From the NCBI GenBank assembly GCA_017525605.1, contig JAFXSM010000025.1, positions 1-42,156 on the forward strand: a DNA stretch of 42,156 nt, given 5' to 3'. The translations under genes were made by a program, and so were the position numbers. This document shows, piece after piece, positions 1 to 7,611 of this stretch. Source of the DNA: Treponema sp. (lineage in GTDB: Bacteria; Spirochaetota; Spirochaetia; Treponematales; Treponemataceae). The notes beneath the pieces are model-generated. The model worked only from the letters and a program-made list of their open reading frames with translations. It made no database searches and was not told where the DNA came from. Position 1 is the first letter of the stretch, and every line of letters starts with the position of its first letter.

Positions 1-2
1 AA

Positions 3-1001
3 AATCTGCACTCGCTTCTGCTTGCCGTTCGGAATGACAATCCTGAGCTTTTCTGGTGGGTCGGAAACACACGCTACTGGTTCAACTCCGACAACACGGT
101 GACGAAAATCGAATTCACATACATTTTTCCGTTGTCGCAGGCGCAGTCCTATTACGACGAATTCTGCGATATGAGCAATCCGCTTGTGTTCTATGCTTCA
201 TTGCTCGATTCCGACATGGAAAAAATCAAATACATTCACGATTTCCTCTGCCTTTCGATTGAATACGATTACGATTCTTACAATTCGGGAAACTACGGCG
301 GAAAGCTTCAGAGCGCGTGGAGCGCAATCACCGAGTACAAGACGGTCTGCGCGGGGTATGCGCGTGCGTTCCAGTATTATATGCAGCAGCTCCTGATTCC
401 GTGCGCAGTCATCGAAAGCAATTCTCACGCATGGAACATTCTGAAAGTCGACGGAAAGTGCTACGAAATGGATGTCACTTGGGACGACAATCACCTCTAT
501 CCGCCGTATTTCAACCTCAAGCATTCTGAAATGTGCGCCCTCGACAGCCATTCCCCTGAGCCGGCTTCAAGGCGCGTCATAAACGAGAATCCTGACGGCA
601 ACGGTGAAATGAGCTACGTTTCTTATTTTGGAGCACTTGCGCAAGGCGAGCCGTACACTTACAAGGAGCTTTCGAATCTTGAGAAAGATTTGCAGAATCC
701 TTCGGCTGCCGTGATTTACAGGAAGGAAGTCACGAAAATGTCATTCGTGTCGAGCATAACTGATTTTGAGAACACTCTGAAAGAAGCCGTTGACAGCGCG
801 TCTGGAACTCAGTTCACAATCAAATTTATCGTGAGCGACAAAAACATTTCGAACGCGATTGTCAGCTACATGAAAAATTCATCTAAATTTGCGTCTGTTC
901 TCCGCGCCCGCTGGAAGAACTGCGGATATTCGTACAGCTACTCGTACACGGGCGAAGAACGGAACATCTCATATCAAATCGACATGAAGATTGTTCCGTG
1001 A
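3..1001 (+). CDS. Transglutaminase-like protein, 5' end outside the window
   Basis: The reading frame is open from the window edge, so the 5' end is missing; an internal GTG at 99 is not needed as a start. The visible 332 residues carry the three parts of a transglutaminase/protease-like core: a Cys in TVCAGYARAF (codons near 350), a His in SHAWN (near 428) and an Asp in DVTWDD (near 475). This order, Cys-His-Asp, is the catalytic triad of the transglutaminase-like fold. The C-terminal 150 residues have no motif I recognise. Many such bacterial proteins are exported peptidases or crosslinkers, but the N-terminus that would show a signal peptide is not visible here. It ends at TGA 999-1001 and runs convergent to the next gene 14 bp away. 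The fold is fairly sure and the substrate unknown. Confidence 0.8.
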   Translation, partial: NLHSLLLAVRNDNPELFWWVGNTRYWFNSDNTVTKIEFTYIFPLSQAQSYYDEFCDMSNPLVFYASLLDSDMEKIKYIHDFLCLSIEYDYDSYNSGNYGGKLQSAWSAITEYKTVCAGYARAFQYYMQQLLIPCAVIESNSHAWNILKVDGKCYEMDVTWDDNHLYPPYFNLKHSEMCALDSHSPEPASRRVINENPDGNGEMSYVSYFGALAQGEPYTYKELSNLEKDLQNPSAAVIYRKEVTKMSFVSSITDFENTLKEAVDSASGTQFTIKFIVSDKNISNAIVSYMKNSSKFASVLRARWKNCGYSYSYSYTGEERNISYQIDMKIVP

Positions 1002-1015
1002 ATTCAATGTGAAAT

Positions 1016-1675
1016 TTACAGCGTGACTGCGAGTCCGAGTCTCGGCTGGAATGTCGATTGGACTCCACCCCCGCTGGATTTCCTTCTGTAGGTTTGGTTT
1101 TCCGCGTCTGTCACTTCGTAGCGAATTTCCCCTGCACCCAAGTAGAATTCTGTGCTGAAGAACATTCCGATGTGCTCCGTGAATCTTTGCGTGTATATGA
1201 TTTCAGTTCCGATTGAAAAACAAAATGTAATCAATGTCGCATGTATTTCTTTGCTTGTCCTGATGTCTTTTTCTATGTCGCAATCCTGTGACCTGAATCC
1301 GATTTTTCCGAGCACTGTCAATGTTCTCTTTTCGTTATGAATGGGCGAACCGCCCAATCCGATTCCCATCGAATTCTCAAATCCTGTCATGTATGTGTCT
1401 GCTAGTGAAGGAATCCAATCTGATTTTGCTCTGATAAGCCCTGCTGTAATCCACGGTGCGATTGTGAATCCGCAGTCTGCAACGTGCGTGAAGTCGAATG
1501 AGAATCCAACGCCGGATTCCGAGATGTTGATTCTGTACAAATTACTGTCTCTTGTTCTTGCATGGGAAAACGGAACGCATCCTCCAATGTGGAACATGTT
1601 TTCGGCAGATGCTTCCGAAACGAAATTTGCGGCAAGAATCAGCGAAAATGCTGCGAGCATAAAAAACTTTTTCAT
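1016..1675 (-). CDS. Exported protein, probable small outer-membrane barrel (paralogue 2)
   Basis: This 219-residue protein has a clear signal peptide: MKK, a hydrophobic stretch, then a likely AEA-type cleavage site near residue 24. The mature part alternates polar and hydrophobic residues, with aromatic-rich stretches such as SFDFTHV, as in beta-barrel or OmpA-like membrane domains. It has no cysteine lipobox. It is clearly homologous to the gene immediately upstream at 1695-2354; both are 219 residues and share FDFTHVA, AKSDWIP, GLGGS.IHNEK and RFTE. A GGAGAG ribosome site sits just before the ATG, and the 19-bp gap to the upstream paralogue implies cotranscription. The function is unknown, and the barrel assignment is inferred from sequence texture only. 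Confidence 0.75.
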   Translation of the reverse strand: MKKFFMLAAFSLILAANFVSEASAENMFHIGGCVPFSHARTRDSNLYRINISESGVGFSFDFTHVADCGFTIAPWITAGLIRAKSDWIPSLADTYMTGFENSMGIGLGGSPIHNEKRTLTVLGKIGFRSQDCDIEKDIRTSKEIHATLITFCFSIGTEIIYTQRFTEHIGMFFSTEFYLGAGEIRYEVTDAENQTYRRKSSGGGVQSTFQPRLGLAVTL

Positions 1676-1694
1676 TTTTGGCTCTCCGAGAATA

Positions 1695-2354
1695 TTACAG
1701 CGTGATTGAGATTCCTGCCTTCGGCTGGACTGTCAGTGCGGCTCCAACTCCGTCTGACATCATGTCGTATGTGTTTGATGACACATCGTCCGCTTCGTAT
1801 ATCGTTACTCCGATGTTGCAGAAGAATGCGACATTGATGAAAAATCCGAGCCGCTCCGTGAATCTATGCGTGTATGCGAATTCCGTTCCGACTGACCACC
1901 ACAAAACGAATAAGCTGCCGTTTATTTCGTTAACTGTTCCAATATTTTCTGCTATATCGCAATACTGTATTCTGTGGCCGAGTTTTCCGAGCCATGAAAA
2001 AGTCGTCTTCTCGTTGTGGATGAATGAGCCGCCCAGTCCGACGCTCCACTCGATGTCCATGCCGTCCATCACTTTGTCCGCGAGTGTCGGAATCCAGTCT
2101 GATTTTGCACTGAGATATCCGATTGAAAGTTCCGGTGCGACCGTGAAGCCGCTTTCTGCGACGTGCGTGAAGTCGAATGTGAATCCCAAGCCTGATTCCG
2201 AAATTTTGAATTCGTTCTGATATTCGTCGTCTGTTGTTACGCTTGAAAACGGCGCGTATGCTCCGATGTGGAACGTGCTCTCCGCGAATGCTTTTGAAAC
2301 AAAAGTTGCTGCAAGAATCAGCGAAACTGCCATTACATTAAGAAATTTTTTCAT
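1695..2354 (-). CDS. Exported protein, probable small outer-membrane barrel (paralogue 1)
   Basis: This 219-residue exported protein has an N-terminal signal peptide (MKKFLNVMAVSL..., likely cleavage after AFA near residue 24). It is the upstream member of a tandem paralogous pair with 1016-1675. The sequences align end to end without large gaps, and both end in a beta-strand-like segment finishing T-L rather than the common terminal Phe. The ribosome site is GGAGAG, identical to that of the paralogue. The gene is divergent from trpB, and a -10-like TATAAA lies upstream near 2389-2394 on this strand. No enzyme motif is visible. It could be a porin-like or surface barrel; the function is not known. 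Confidence 0.75.
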   Translation of the reverse strand: MKKFLNVMAVSLILAATFVSKAFAESTFHIGAYAPFSSVTTDDEYQNEFKISESGLGFTFDFTHVAESGFTVAPELSIGYLSAKSDWIPTLADKVMDGMDIEWSVGLGGSFIHNEKTTFSWLGKLGHRIQYCDIAENIGTVNEINGSLFVLWWSVGTEFAYTHRFTERLGFFINVAFFCNIGVTIYEADDVSSNTYDMMSDGVGAALTVQPKAGISITL

Positions 2355-2430
2355 TTTTACTCTCCGAAATAGAATTAGAATTTTCTTATTTTATACTTAA
2401 ATATTACAAATAGAAACTGTTTTTTAAAAT

Positions 2431-2456
2431 TTTTGTTTCTATGCATAGAAACAAAA
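2431..2456. repeat. Perfect 26-bp palindrome upstream of trpB
   Basis: The sequence reads identically on both strands over 26 bp. The core is GTTTCTATGCATAGAAAC (2435-2452), flanked by TTTT on the left and AAAA on the right. A further AATAGAAAC at 2409-2417 can pair with the left arm (GTTTCTAT), so two alternative pairings are possible. It lies 54 bp before the trpB start, between divergent genes. It could be an operator for a dimeric repressor or an RNA structure in the trpB leader; no known Trp operator consensus is matched. Confidence 0.7.
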
Positions 2457-2509
2457 TGAGCAATTCACTAGAATTATGTTGTTCGAAAATTTTTATACGG
2501 GAGAAGAAT

Positions 2510-3772
2510 ATGTCGCAGTCCAACAACGGATTTTTCAATGAATTCGGCGGAAAATATGTCGCCGAAGTGCTGAGACGGCCGCTTGACGAGCTTGAGGTCG
2601 CTTTTAACGAGGCCATGAAGGATTCTGCATTCCTTGAGGAGCTTTCAACGATTCAGAGGGATTACATCGGGCGGGAAACTCCGCTTTTGTATGCGAAAAC
2701 TGCCACGGAAATCCTTGGCGGCGCACAGATTTACATAAAGCTTGAAGGACTTGCGAACACCGGCGCGCACAAAATCAACAACGCGATAGGGCAGTGCCTT
2801 CTTGCAAAGCGCATGGGAAAAAAGCGAATCATCGCCGAGACTGGTGCGGGGCAGCATGGAGTTGCGACTGCGGCTGCGTGCGCGAAGCTCGGCTTGGACT
2901 GCACGGTTTACATGGGCGAAGTCGATGTGCGCAGGCAGCAGCCGAATGTTTCCACAATGGAGTTGTATGGCGCAAAAGTGAAGGCGGTCACGTCTGGTAG
3001 CCGAACTTTGAAAGACGCTGTGAACGAAGCTATGCGCGATTGGGCTGCAAATCCTGACACCACGCATTACTGTCTCGGCTCTGCGTTGGGGCCTGCACCT
3101 TTTCCTGATATCGTCCGCGAATTCCAGTCTGTAATTGGCAAAGAAGTGAAAAAGCAGGCTGCTGAAAGGAATCTCGATGTCGAGGCTCTGATTGCGTGCT
3201 GCGGTGGCGGCTCGAATTCAATCGGATTCTTTTCTCCGTTCATCGACGAGAAAAATCCGAGACTCATCGCCGTCGAAGCTGGCGGAATAGGACCAGGTGT
3301 CGGCGAAAATGCTTCGAGAATGACTGGAAATGCTTCCCGTGACGGAATCATGCAGGGCTACAAGTCAAGGTTCCTTCTTGACGAGGACGGTCAGGCACTT
3401 CCGACACGCTCAATCTCTGCCGGCCTTGATTATTGCGGAATCGGGCCTCAGCTTGCCGCGCTAGGAAGAACAGGCAGAATCGAGTTCACTTCCGCATTGG
3501 ACAGCGAAGCGTTGGACGCGATGAAATTTTTCGCGAAGAACGAAGGTGTGCTTTTCGCGATGGAAAGCTCGCACGCGGGGGCTGAGGCAATCAAACTCGC
3601 ACCGAAACTGCCGAAAGACAAGGCGATTATCATCAATATGTCAGGTCGCGGCGACAAGGATATCTTCATAACGTGCCCTGTTTTCCGCCCGGACGAATGG
3701 AAGCAGTTCCTCGTGGCGGAGCTTGAACGCCTCGAAGCGAACAAAGACATTCACGATGCAAAGAAGATGTGA
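2510..3772 (+). CDS. trpB: Tryptophan synthase beta chain
   Basis: TrpB condenses indole with L-serine to make L-tryptophan, using pyridoxal phosphate, in the cytoplasmic alpha2-beta2 complex with TrpA. The 420-residue product has the usual family length. It shows the PLP lysine in GAHKIN (K88), the catalytic Glu in IIAETGAGQHG (E110), and the phosphate-binding glycine loop CCGGGSNSIG. I chose the ATG at 2510 because GGGAG at 2499-2503 precedes it at good spacing and the family N-terminus begins about there; the frame is open back to an ATG at 2441, but that one has no ribosome site and lies inside a palindrome. trpA follows after 61 bp. Other trp genes are not in the window. Confidence 0.97.
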   Translation: MSQSNNGFFNEFGGKYVAEVLRRPLDELEVAFNEAMKDSAFLEELSTIQRDYIGRETPLLYAKTATEILGGAQIYIKLEGLANTGAHKINNAIGQCLLAKRMGKKRIIAETGAGQHGVATAAACAKLGLDCTVYMGEVDVRRQQPNVSTMELYGAKVKAVTSGSRTLKDAVNEAMRDWAANPDTTHYCLGSALGPAPFPDIVREFQSVIGKEVKKQAAERNLDVEALIACCGGGSNSIGFFSPFIDEKNPRLIAVEAGGIGPGVGENASRMTGNASRDGIMQGYKSRFLLDEDGQALPTRSISAGLDYCGIGPQLAALGRTGRIEFTSALDSEALDAMKFFAKNEGVLFAMESSHAGAEAIKLAPKLPKDKAIIINMSGRGDKDIFITCPVFRPDEWKQFLVAELERLEANKDIHDAKKM

Positions 3773-3797
3773 GCGGATGTGATTTTCACTCTCCATT

Positions 3798-3824
3798 CAG
3801 TACATTCAACAGTACATTCAACAG
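3798..3824 (+). repeat. 12-bp tandem repeat between trpB and trpA
   Basis: CAGTACATTCAA occurs twice in direct succession (3798-3809 and 3810-3821), followed by a third CAG that runs into the trpA ribosome site AGAGG. It occupies much of the 61-bp trpB-trpA spacer. It has no hairpin potential and is probably a slippage duplication. Confidence 0.8.
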
Positions 3825-3833
3825 AGGTAAAAA

Positions 3834-4586
3834 ATGAGCAAAATAAAACTTATGAGCCATCTCGTGGCAGGTTATCCGACTGACGAGCTTGCATTGACAG
3901 CCGCACGCGCCCTCGTCGCAGGCGGTGCAGACATTCTTGAGATTCAGCTTCCTTTTTCTGACCCTAGCGCAGACGGCCCTGCAATTCAGGGCGCGTGCAC
4001 CGAAGTTCTTTCAAGAAAATACAGGACATCCGACGGTCTTTCGTTCATCTCAAAAATCCATGAAGAATTCCCTAACATCCCGATTTACATAATGAGCTAC
4101 GGAAGTCTTGTCTACACTCCGGGAATCGAAAATTTCTGCAAGAAGGCTTCCGAAGTCGGCGTAAAAGGAATGATAATCCCCGATTTGCCTTTTGATTTTG
4201 ACGAGGGGCTCACGGAAGCGTGCAAGAAGAACGGCATGATAAACATTCCTGTGGCGGCTCCGAGCATGAGCAGCGAACGCCTTCACAAAATGGCGCATTT
4301 CGGTTTCCCGTATATTTATGCGGCACTCAGAACCGGAATCACGGGAACTGACACCACGATTGACGATGCGACAATCGCATTTTTGAATAAAGTCTCGGAA
4401 GGCGGAAGCAAAATCTACGGCGGATTCGGAATTTCAAACGGAGAGCAGTCACAAGCCCTTGCAAGTTCCGTCGATGCCGTCGTTGCAGGCTCCGTCTTTG
4501 TCCGAATAATCGAAGCAAACAAAAACGACAAAGAAAAACTTTTCTCTGTCGTGAAAGAAAAAGCCGCCGAGATTACGCATCTGTAA
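3834..4586 (+). CDS. trpA: Tryptophan synthase alpha chain
   Basis: TrpA cleaves indole-3-glycerol phosphate to indole and glyceraldehyde 3-phosphate and channels indole to TrpB. The 250-residue TIM barrel has the active-site Glu in LEIQLPFSDP (E36) and the Asp in PSADGP (D47). Later come phosphate-binding segments around AALRTGITG and GGFGIS. The N-terminus is shorter than in E. coli TrpA, lacking the first helix, as is common in compact versions. AGAGG precedes the ATG. It forms a two-gene unit with trpB and ends 24 bp before the convergent rlmJ. Confidence 0.96.
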   Translation: MSKIKLMSHLVAGYPTDELALTAARALVAGGADILEIQLPFSDPSADGPAIQGACTEVLSRKYRTSDGLSFISKIHEEFPNIPIYIMSYGSLVYTPGIENFCKKASEVGVKGMIIPDLPFDFDEGLTEACKKNGMINIPVAAPSMSSERLHKMAHFGFPYIYAALRTGITGTDTTIDDATIAFLNKVSEGGSKIYGGFGISNGEQSQALASSVDAVVAGSVFVRIIEANKNDKEKLFSVVKEKAAEITHL

Positions 4587-4610
4587 ATGCATCTGCGGAG
4601 CGTTTTTCAG

Positions 4611-5462
4611 CTACATTTTTGCGGTCGAAAAATTCACTCCGCCGAGTGCGTGTTGCAGAAGCGGAAGGATTTCTTCCATTTTTTCATCGAGCTTGTACGG
4701 AAAGTTGACAATCAGCATTCCGCTTCCGTACAGCGAAGCGAGTCCTGTCATTTCGGCAGGATTCTTTTTTTCAAACTGAATGTCCAATATTTTCGGCTCG
4801 GATTCGTCAACCGCCGCCGAGATTCGCTCTTTCATCATCGAGATTTCCATTACGCGATGGCTGACGAGCGGGTACCACAATGCGATTATTCCGCCGCTCC
4901 ATTTTTTGTGAATCCGCGCAATCGTCTCCGCACATTCCGAGAAATCTTCTTTGTCCTCAAACGAAGGGTCGATTATGCAGATTCCTCGTTTCGTTTCGGG
5001 CGGTGTGAGCGAAAGTGCCATTTCGTATCCGTCGCGCTTGTGGATTTTTGCTTTGTGCGGAAAATTTTCCGCATTTTTCCGAAGCTCCTCAATCGCGGCC
5101 GGGTGAAGCTCCGAGAGAATCTGCACGTCCTGCTTTCTAATCAGCTCCGATTCGATGAGCGGCGAGCCTGGGTACATATTCCTTTCCCTGTATTTTTTGA
5201 CGATTGAAATGTAGGATTTAAGAAAATCAGGGCATTTTTCGGCATTGTTTTCCACAAACGAAAGAAACGAGTCGATTTCGCATTCGCCTGTCTTCAAAAG
5301 CCGCTCGTCGTTCATGTCGTAAATTCCGCTTCCTGCGTGAGTGTCTAGGACGGTGAACGGCTTTTCCTTGTTTTTCATCTGCTCGATGATGAGGCTAATC
5401 GTTATGTGCTTGAGGATGTCCGCGTGGTTTCCTGCGTGGTATGCGTGAATGTAGCTCAGCAT
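4611..5462 (-). CDS. rlmJ: 23S rRNA (adenine2030-N6)-methyltransferase, RlmJ family
   Basis: RlmJ methylates N6 of A2030 in 23S rRNA using S-adenosylmethionine. The 283-residue product begins MLSYIHAYHAGNHADILKH, the family's characteristic N-terminus. The SAM-binding LDTHAGSGIYD follows at residues 39-49, and the catalytic motif IV near 164-168 reads IDPSFE. In the E. coli enzyme this motif is DPPYE; the Asp (D165) is kept but PPY has become PSF. The start overlaps the end of nadE by 7 bp (TCATGCTGA), so it is translated from the nadE message without its own strong ribosome site. Confidence 0.92.
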   Translation of the reverse strand: MLSYIHAYHAGNHADILKHITISLIIEQMKNKEKPFTVLDTHAGSGIYDMNDERLLKTGECEIDSFLSFVENNAEKCPDFLKSYISIVKKYRERNMYPGSPLIESELIRKQDVQILSELHPAAIEELRKNAENFPHKAKIHKRDGYEMALSLTPPETKRGICIIDPSFEDKEDFSECAETIARIHKKWSGGIIALWYPLVSHRVMEISMMKERISAAVDESEPKILDIQFEKKNPAEMTGLASLYGSGMLIVNFPYKLDEKMEEILPLLQHALGGVNFSTAKM

Positions 5463-7426
5463 GATTCTGCTTCCTTTATCCAGAGATTTCCGCTTGCGTC
5501 GCTCGGCATTCTCCAGTCGCCGCGTGGCGAAAGATTGACCGAACCGACTTTTGCTCCGTCAGGCATGCAGCTTCTCTTGAACTGCTGCGCGAAGAATCTT
5601 TTGTAGAACGACACGAGCCATTTCTTTATAGTTTCGCGTGTGTACGCTTCGCTGCCGTTTTGCAAGATGAATGCGTTTTCCGCGAGATAGAATATTTTTT
5701 TCGGAGAGAAGCCGAATCTCAAAACGTAATACAAGAAGAAATCGTGAAGCTCATACGGTCCGACGAGTTCTTCCGTTTTCTGCGTGATGTTTTTTCCGTC
5801 TTTCGATGGCGGCAAAAGCTCAGGTGAGACCGGCGTGTCCAGAATGTCTTCGAGAACTTCCGTCAGGTTACCTTTTCCTTTTGCGTCGTCGGCCGCCCAT
5901 TTCACGAGGTAGCGCACGAGCGTTTTCGGAATCGAGCCGTTCACGCCGTACATGCTCATGTGGTCGCCGTTGTACGTTGCCCAGCCGAGTGCCTGCTCCG
6001 ACAAGTCGCCCGTTCCGATTACGAGTCCGCCCATTTTGTTCGCGATGTCCATCAGAACTTGCGTGCGTTCCCTTGCCTGGCAGTTTTCATAAGTCACGTC
6101 ATGCGTTTCCGGGTTCTGCCCGATGTCCTTGAAATGCTGCATTACTGCGACGGCGATGTGCACTCCGCGAAGTTCCGTTCCGATTTCTTTTGCGAGGGCG
6201 CAGGCGTTTCCGTATGTCCTTCCCGTCGTTCCGAAACACGGCATTGTCACGCAGATGATGTTCTTTCGTGGGAGGCCGCAAATGTCGAATGCGTGTGCCG
6301 TCACGATGAGCGCGAGCGTGGAATCCAAGCCGCCGCTCAAGCCGATTACTGCCGATTTTGCATGGGTGTGCCTGAGACGCTTTGCAAGCCCCTGCGACTG
6401 CAGTTCGATTACTGCCTTGCACCTTGCCGCGCGCTCGCTTTCTCCTGACGGGACGAACGGCGTTCTTGCGATTTTGCGAAGTAGGGAAGTTTTTTCGTTT
6501 TTTTCTTCCTTTACAAAATCGATTTTGATTTCCCTGAATTCCTCCGCGTATTTTTCAGCGCAGTCAGCGAATGTCGATGTTCGCGTGCGTTCGTGCGCGA
6601 TTCTCTCCAAATCGACATCGGCGAAAATCGTATCGTTCGAGAAAAGTGCGCTTTCGCAAAGCACCGAGCCGTTTTCCGCGATGATTGAGTGCCCCGAGAA
6701 AACAACGTCCGTCGTGCTTTCCCCGTTTCCCGCGTTCGCGTAAAGGTACGCCGAGACCGTCTTTGCCGACTGCGACGCGACGAGCATTTTTCTGTATTCG
6801 CTTTTTCCGATTATTTCGTTTGACGCTGAAAGGTTCGCGATGATTGTCGCTCCGTTCAGGGATGCAGTTGTTGAAGGGGAGAGCGGAACCCACAAATCCT
6901 CGCAAAGCTCAAATCCGATTTTTGCGAGCTGATTTTTCGAGTCGGCAATCAGAATGTCAGTTCCGAACGGGACTTCTGGATTTTTCTCCGAGATAAAAAT
7001 CGTTTTTTTGGCGCACTTTGTTTTGTCGAACGGCTTGAAATGCCGCCTTTCGTAGAATTCAGCGTAATTCGGCATGAACGACTTCGGAATCACGGCGATG
7101 ATTTTTCCTTTGTGGATTGCGGCGGCGGCGTTGTAAATTGCCTTTCCGTCAGAAATCGGAAGCCCCACGACAAGAAGAGAATCCAGGCCACTGGTCTCTT
7201 CCGCGATTTTTTCAAGAGCAACCAAAGCCGAAGTTTTGAGCGTGTCCTGCAGGAAAAGGTCTGAGCATGTGTACCCAGTTATGCAAAGTTCCGGGAAAAT
7301 GACGATTTCCGCATTGTTTTTGCAGGCGGCTTTTGCATTTTCTATTATCGCAGCTGCATTTGATTCGCAGTCCGCTACTATTGTCGAAGGTGTTGCGCAA
7401 GCAACTCTTAAAAATCCATGTTTCAT
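5456..7426 (-). CDS. nadE: Glutamine-dependent NAD+ synthetase
   Basis: NadE amidates deamido-NAD+ to NAD+ with ATP, taking ammonia from glutamine. The 656-residue protein is the fused form. An N-terminal nitrilase-like glutaminase domain has a Glu in FPELCITGYT, a Lys in IPKSFMPNY and the nucleophile Cys in FELCEDLW. A C-terminal ATP-pyrophosphatase domain has SGGLDSTLALIV and TGDLSEQALGW. I start it at the ATG at 7426 (MKHGFLRVA), which matches the family's N-terminus; the frame extends 12 codons upstream but that stretch is promoter sequence. No Shine-Dalgarno is present and a -10 box ends 7 nt before the ATG, so the mRNA is probably leaderless. It is cotranscribed with rlmJ. Confidence 0.96.
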   Translation of the reverse strand: MKHGFLRVACATPSTIVADCESNAAAIIENAKAACKNNAEIVIFPELCITGYTCSDLFLQDTLKTSALVALEKIAEETSGLDSLLVVGLPISDGKAIYNAAAAIHKGKIIAVIPKSFMPNYAEFYERRHFKPFDKTKCAKKTIFISEKNPEVPFGTDILIADSKNQLAKIGFELCEDLWVPLSPSTTASLNGATIIANLSASNEIIGKSEYRKMLVASQSAKTVSAYLYANAGNGESTTDVVFSGHSIIAENGSVLCESALFSNDTIFADVDLERIAHERTRTSTFADCAEKYAEEFREIKIDFVKEEKNEKTSLLRKIARTPFVPSGESERAARCKAVIELQSQGLAKRLRHTHAKSAVIGLSGGLDSTLALIVTAHAFDICGLPRKNIICVTMPCFGTTGRTYGNACALAKEIGTELRGVHIAVAVMQHFKDIGQNPETHDVTYENCQARERTQVLMDIANKMGGLVIGTGDLSEQALGWATYNGDHMSMYGVNGSIPKTLVRYLVKWAADDAKGKGNLTEVLEDILDTPVSPELLPPSKDGKNITQKTEELVGPYELHDFFLYYVLRFGFSPKKIFYLAENAFILQNGSEAYTRETIKKWLVSFYKRFFAQQFKRSCMPDGAKVGSVNLSPRGDWRMPSDASGNLWIKEAESC

Positions 7427-7433
7427 GGAAAAA

Positions 7434-7462
7434 ATTATAGAACTTAATTCTGTTATAATCAA
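7434..7462 (-). promoter_or_regulatory. Promoter of nadE placing the start site at the ATG
   Basis: On the minus strand TTGATT (7457-7462) is separated by exactly 17 bp from TATAAT (7434-7439). Only 7 nt (TTTTTCC) then separate the -10 box from the nadE ATG at 7426. A normal start point 6-8 nt after the -10 box would be at or beside the A of the ATG, giving a leaderless message. Confidence 0.75.
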
Positions 7463-7501
7463 TATGATAATATCTCTTCTTCACTTTTTGAATATAACAG
7501 C

Positions 7502-7532
7502 AAAAAAAAAGACACTTCCTTTTGGAAGTGCC
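7502..7532 (-). terminator. Intrinsic terminator of the outer-membrane operon
   Basis: On the minus strand a 9-bp stem GGCACTTCC/GGAAGTGTC with an AAAA loop is followed at once by a run of nine T. It lies about 76 bp beyond the stop of the 7608-9416 gene. Confidence 0.9.
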
Positions 7533-7541
7533 TTTTAAAAG

Positions 7542-7611
7542 TGCGGAACTACGTTCCGCATAGTTCGTGCCAACTAGCTTTATCCTTTTTCAAAAGGACG
7601 AAGCGAACTAG
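7542..7611 (-). repeat. Nested inverted repeats in the 3' untranslated region
   Basis: Three pairings lie between the stop codon of the 7608-9416 gene and its terminator. They are TGCGGAAC/GTTCCGCA (7542-7560), TCCTTTT/AAAAGGA around 7583-7598, and TAGTTCG/CGAACTA (7561-7567 with 7605-7611, overlapping the stop codon). They could form a compact folded 3' end that protects the mRNA or be a small repeat element. Confidence 0.65.

Noticed and set aside
2441..2509. ATG at 2441 as the trpB start or a leader peptide
   Set aside because: It has no ribosome site, lies within the palindrome, has no Trp codons and adds residues absent from the family.
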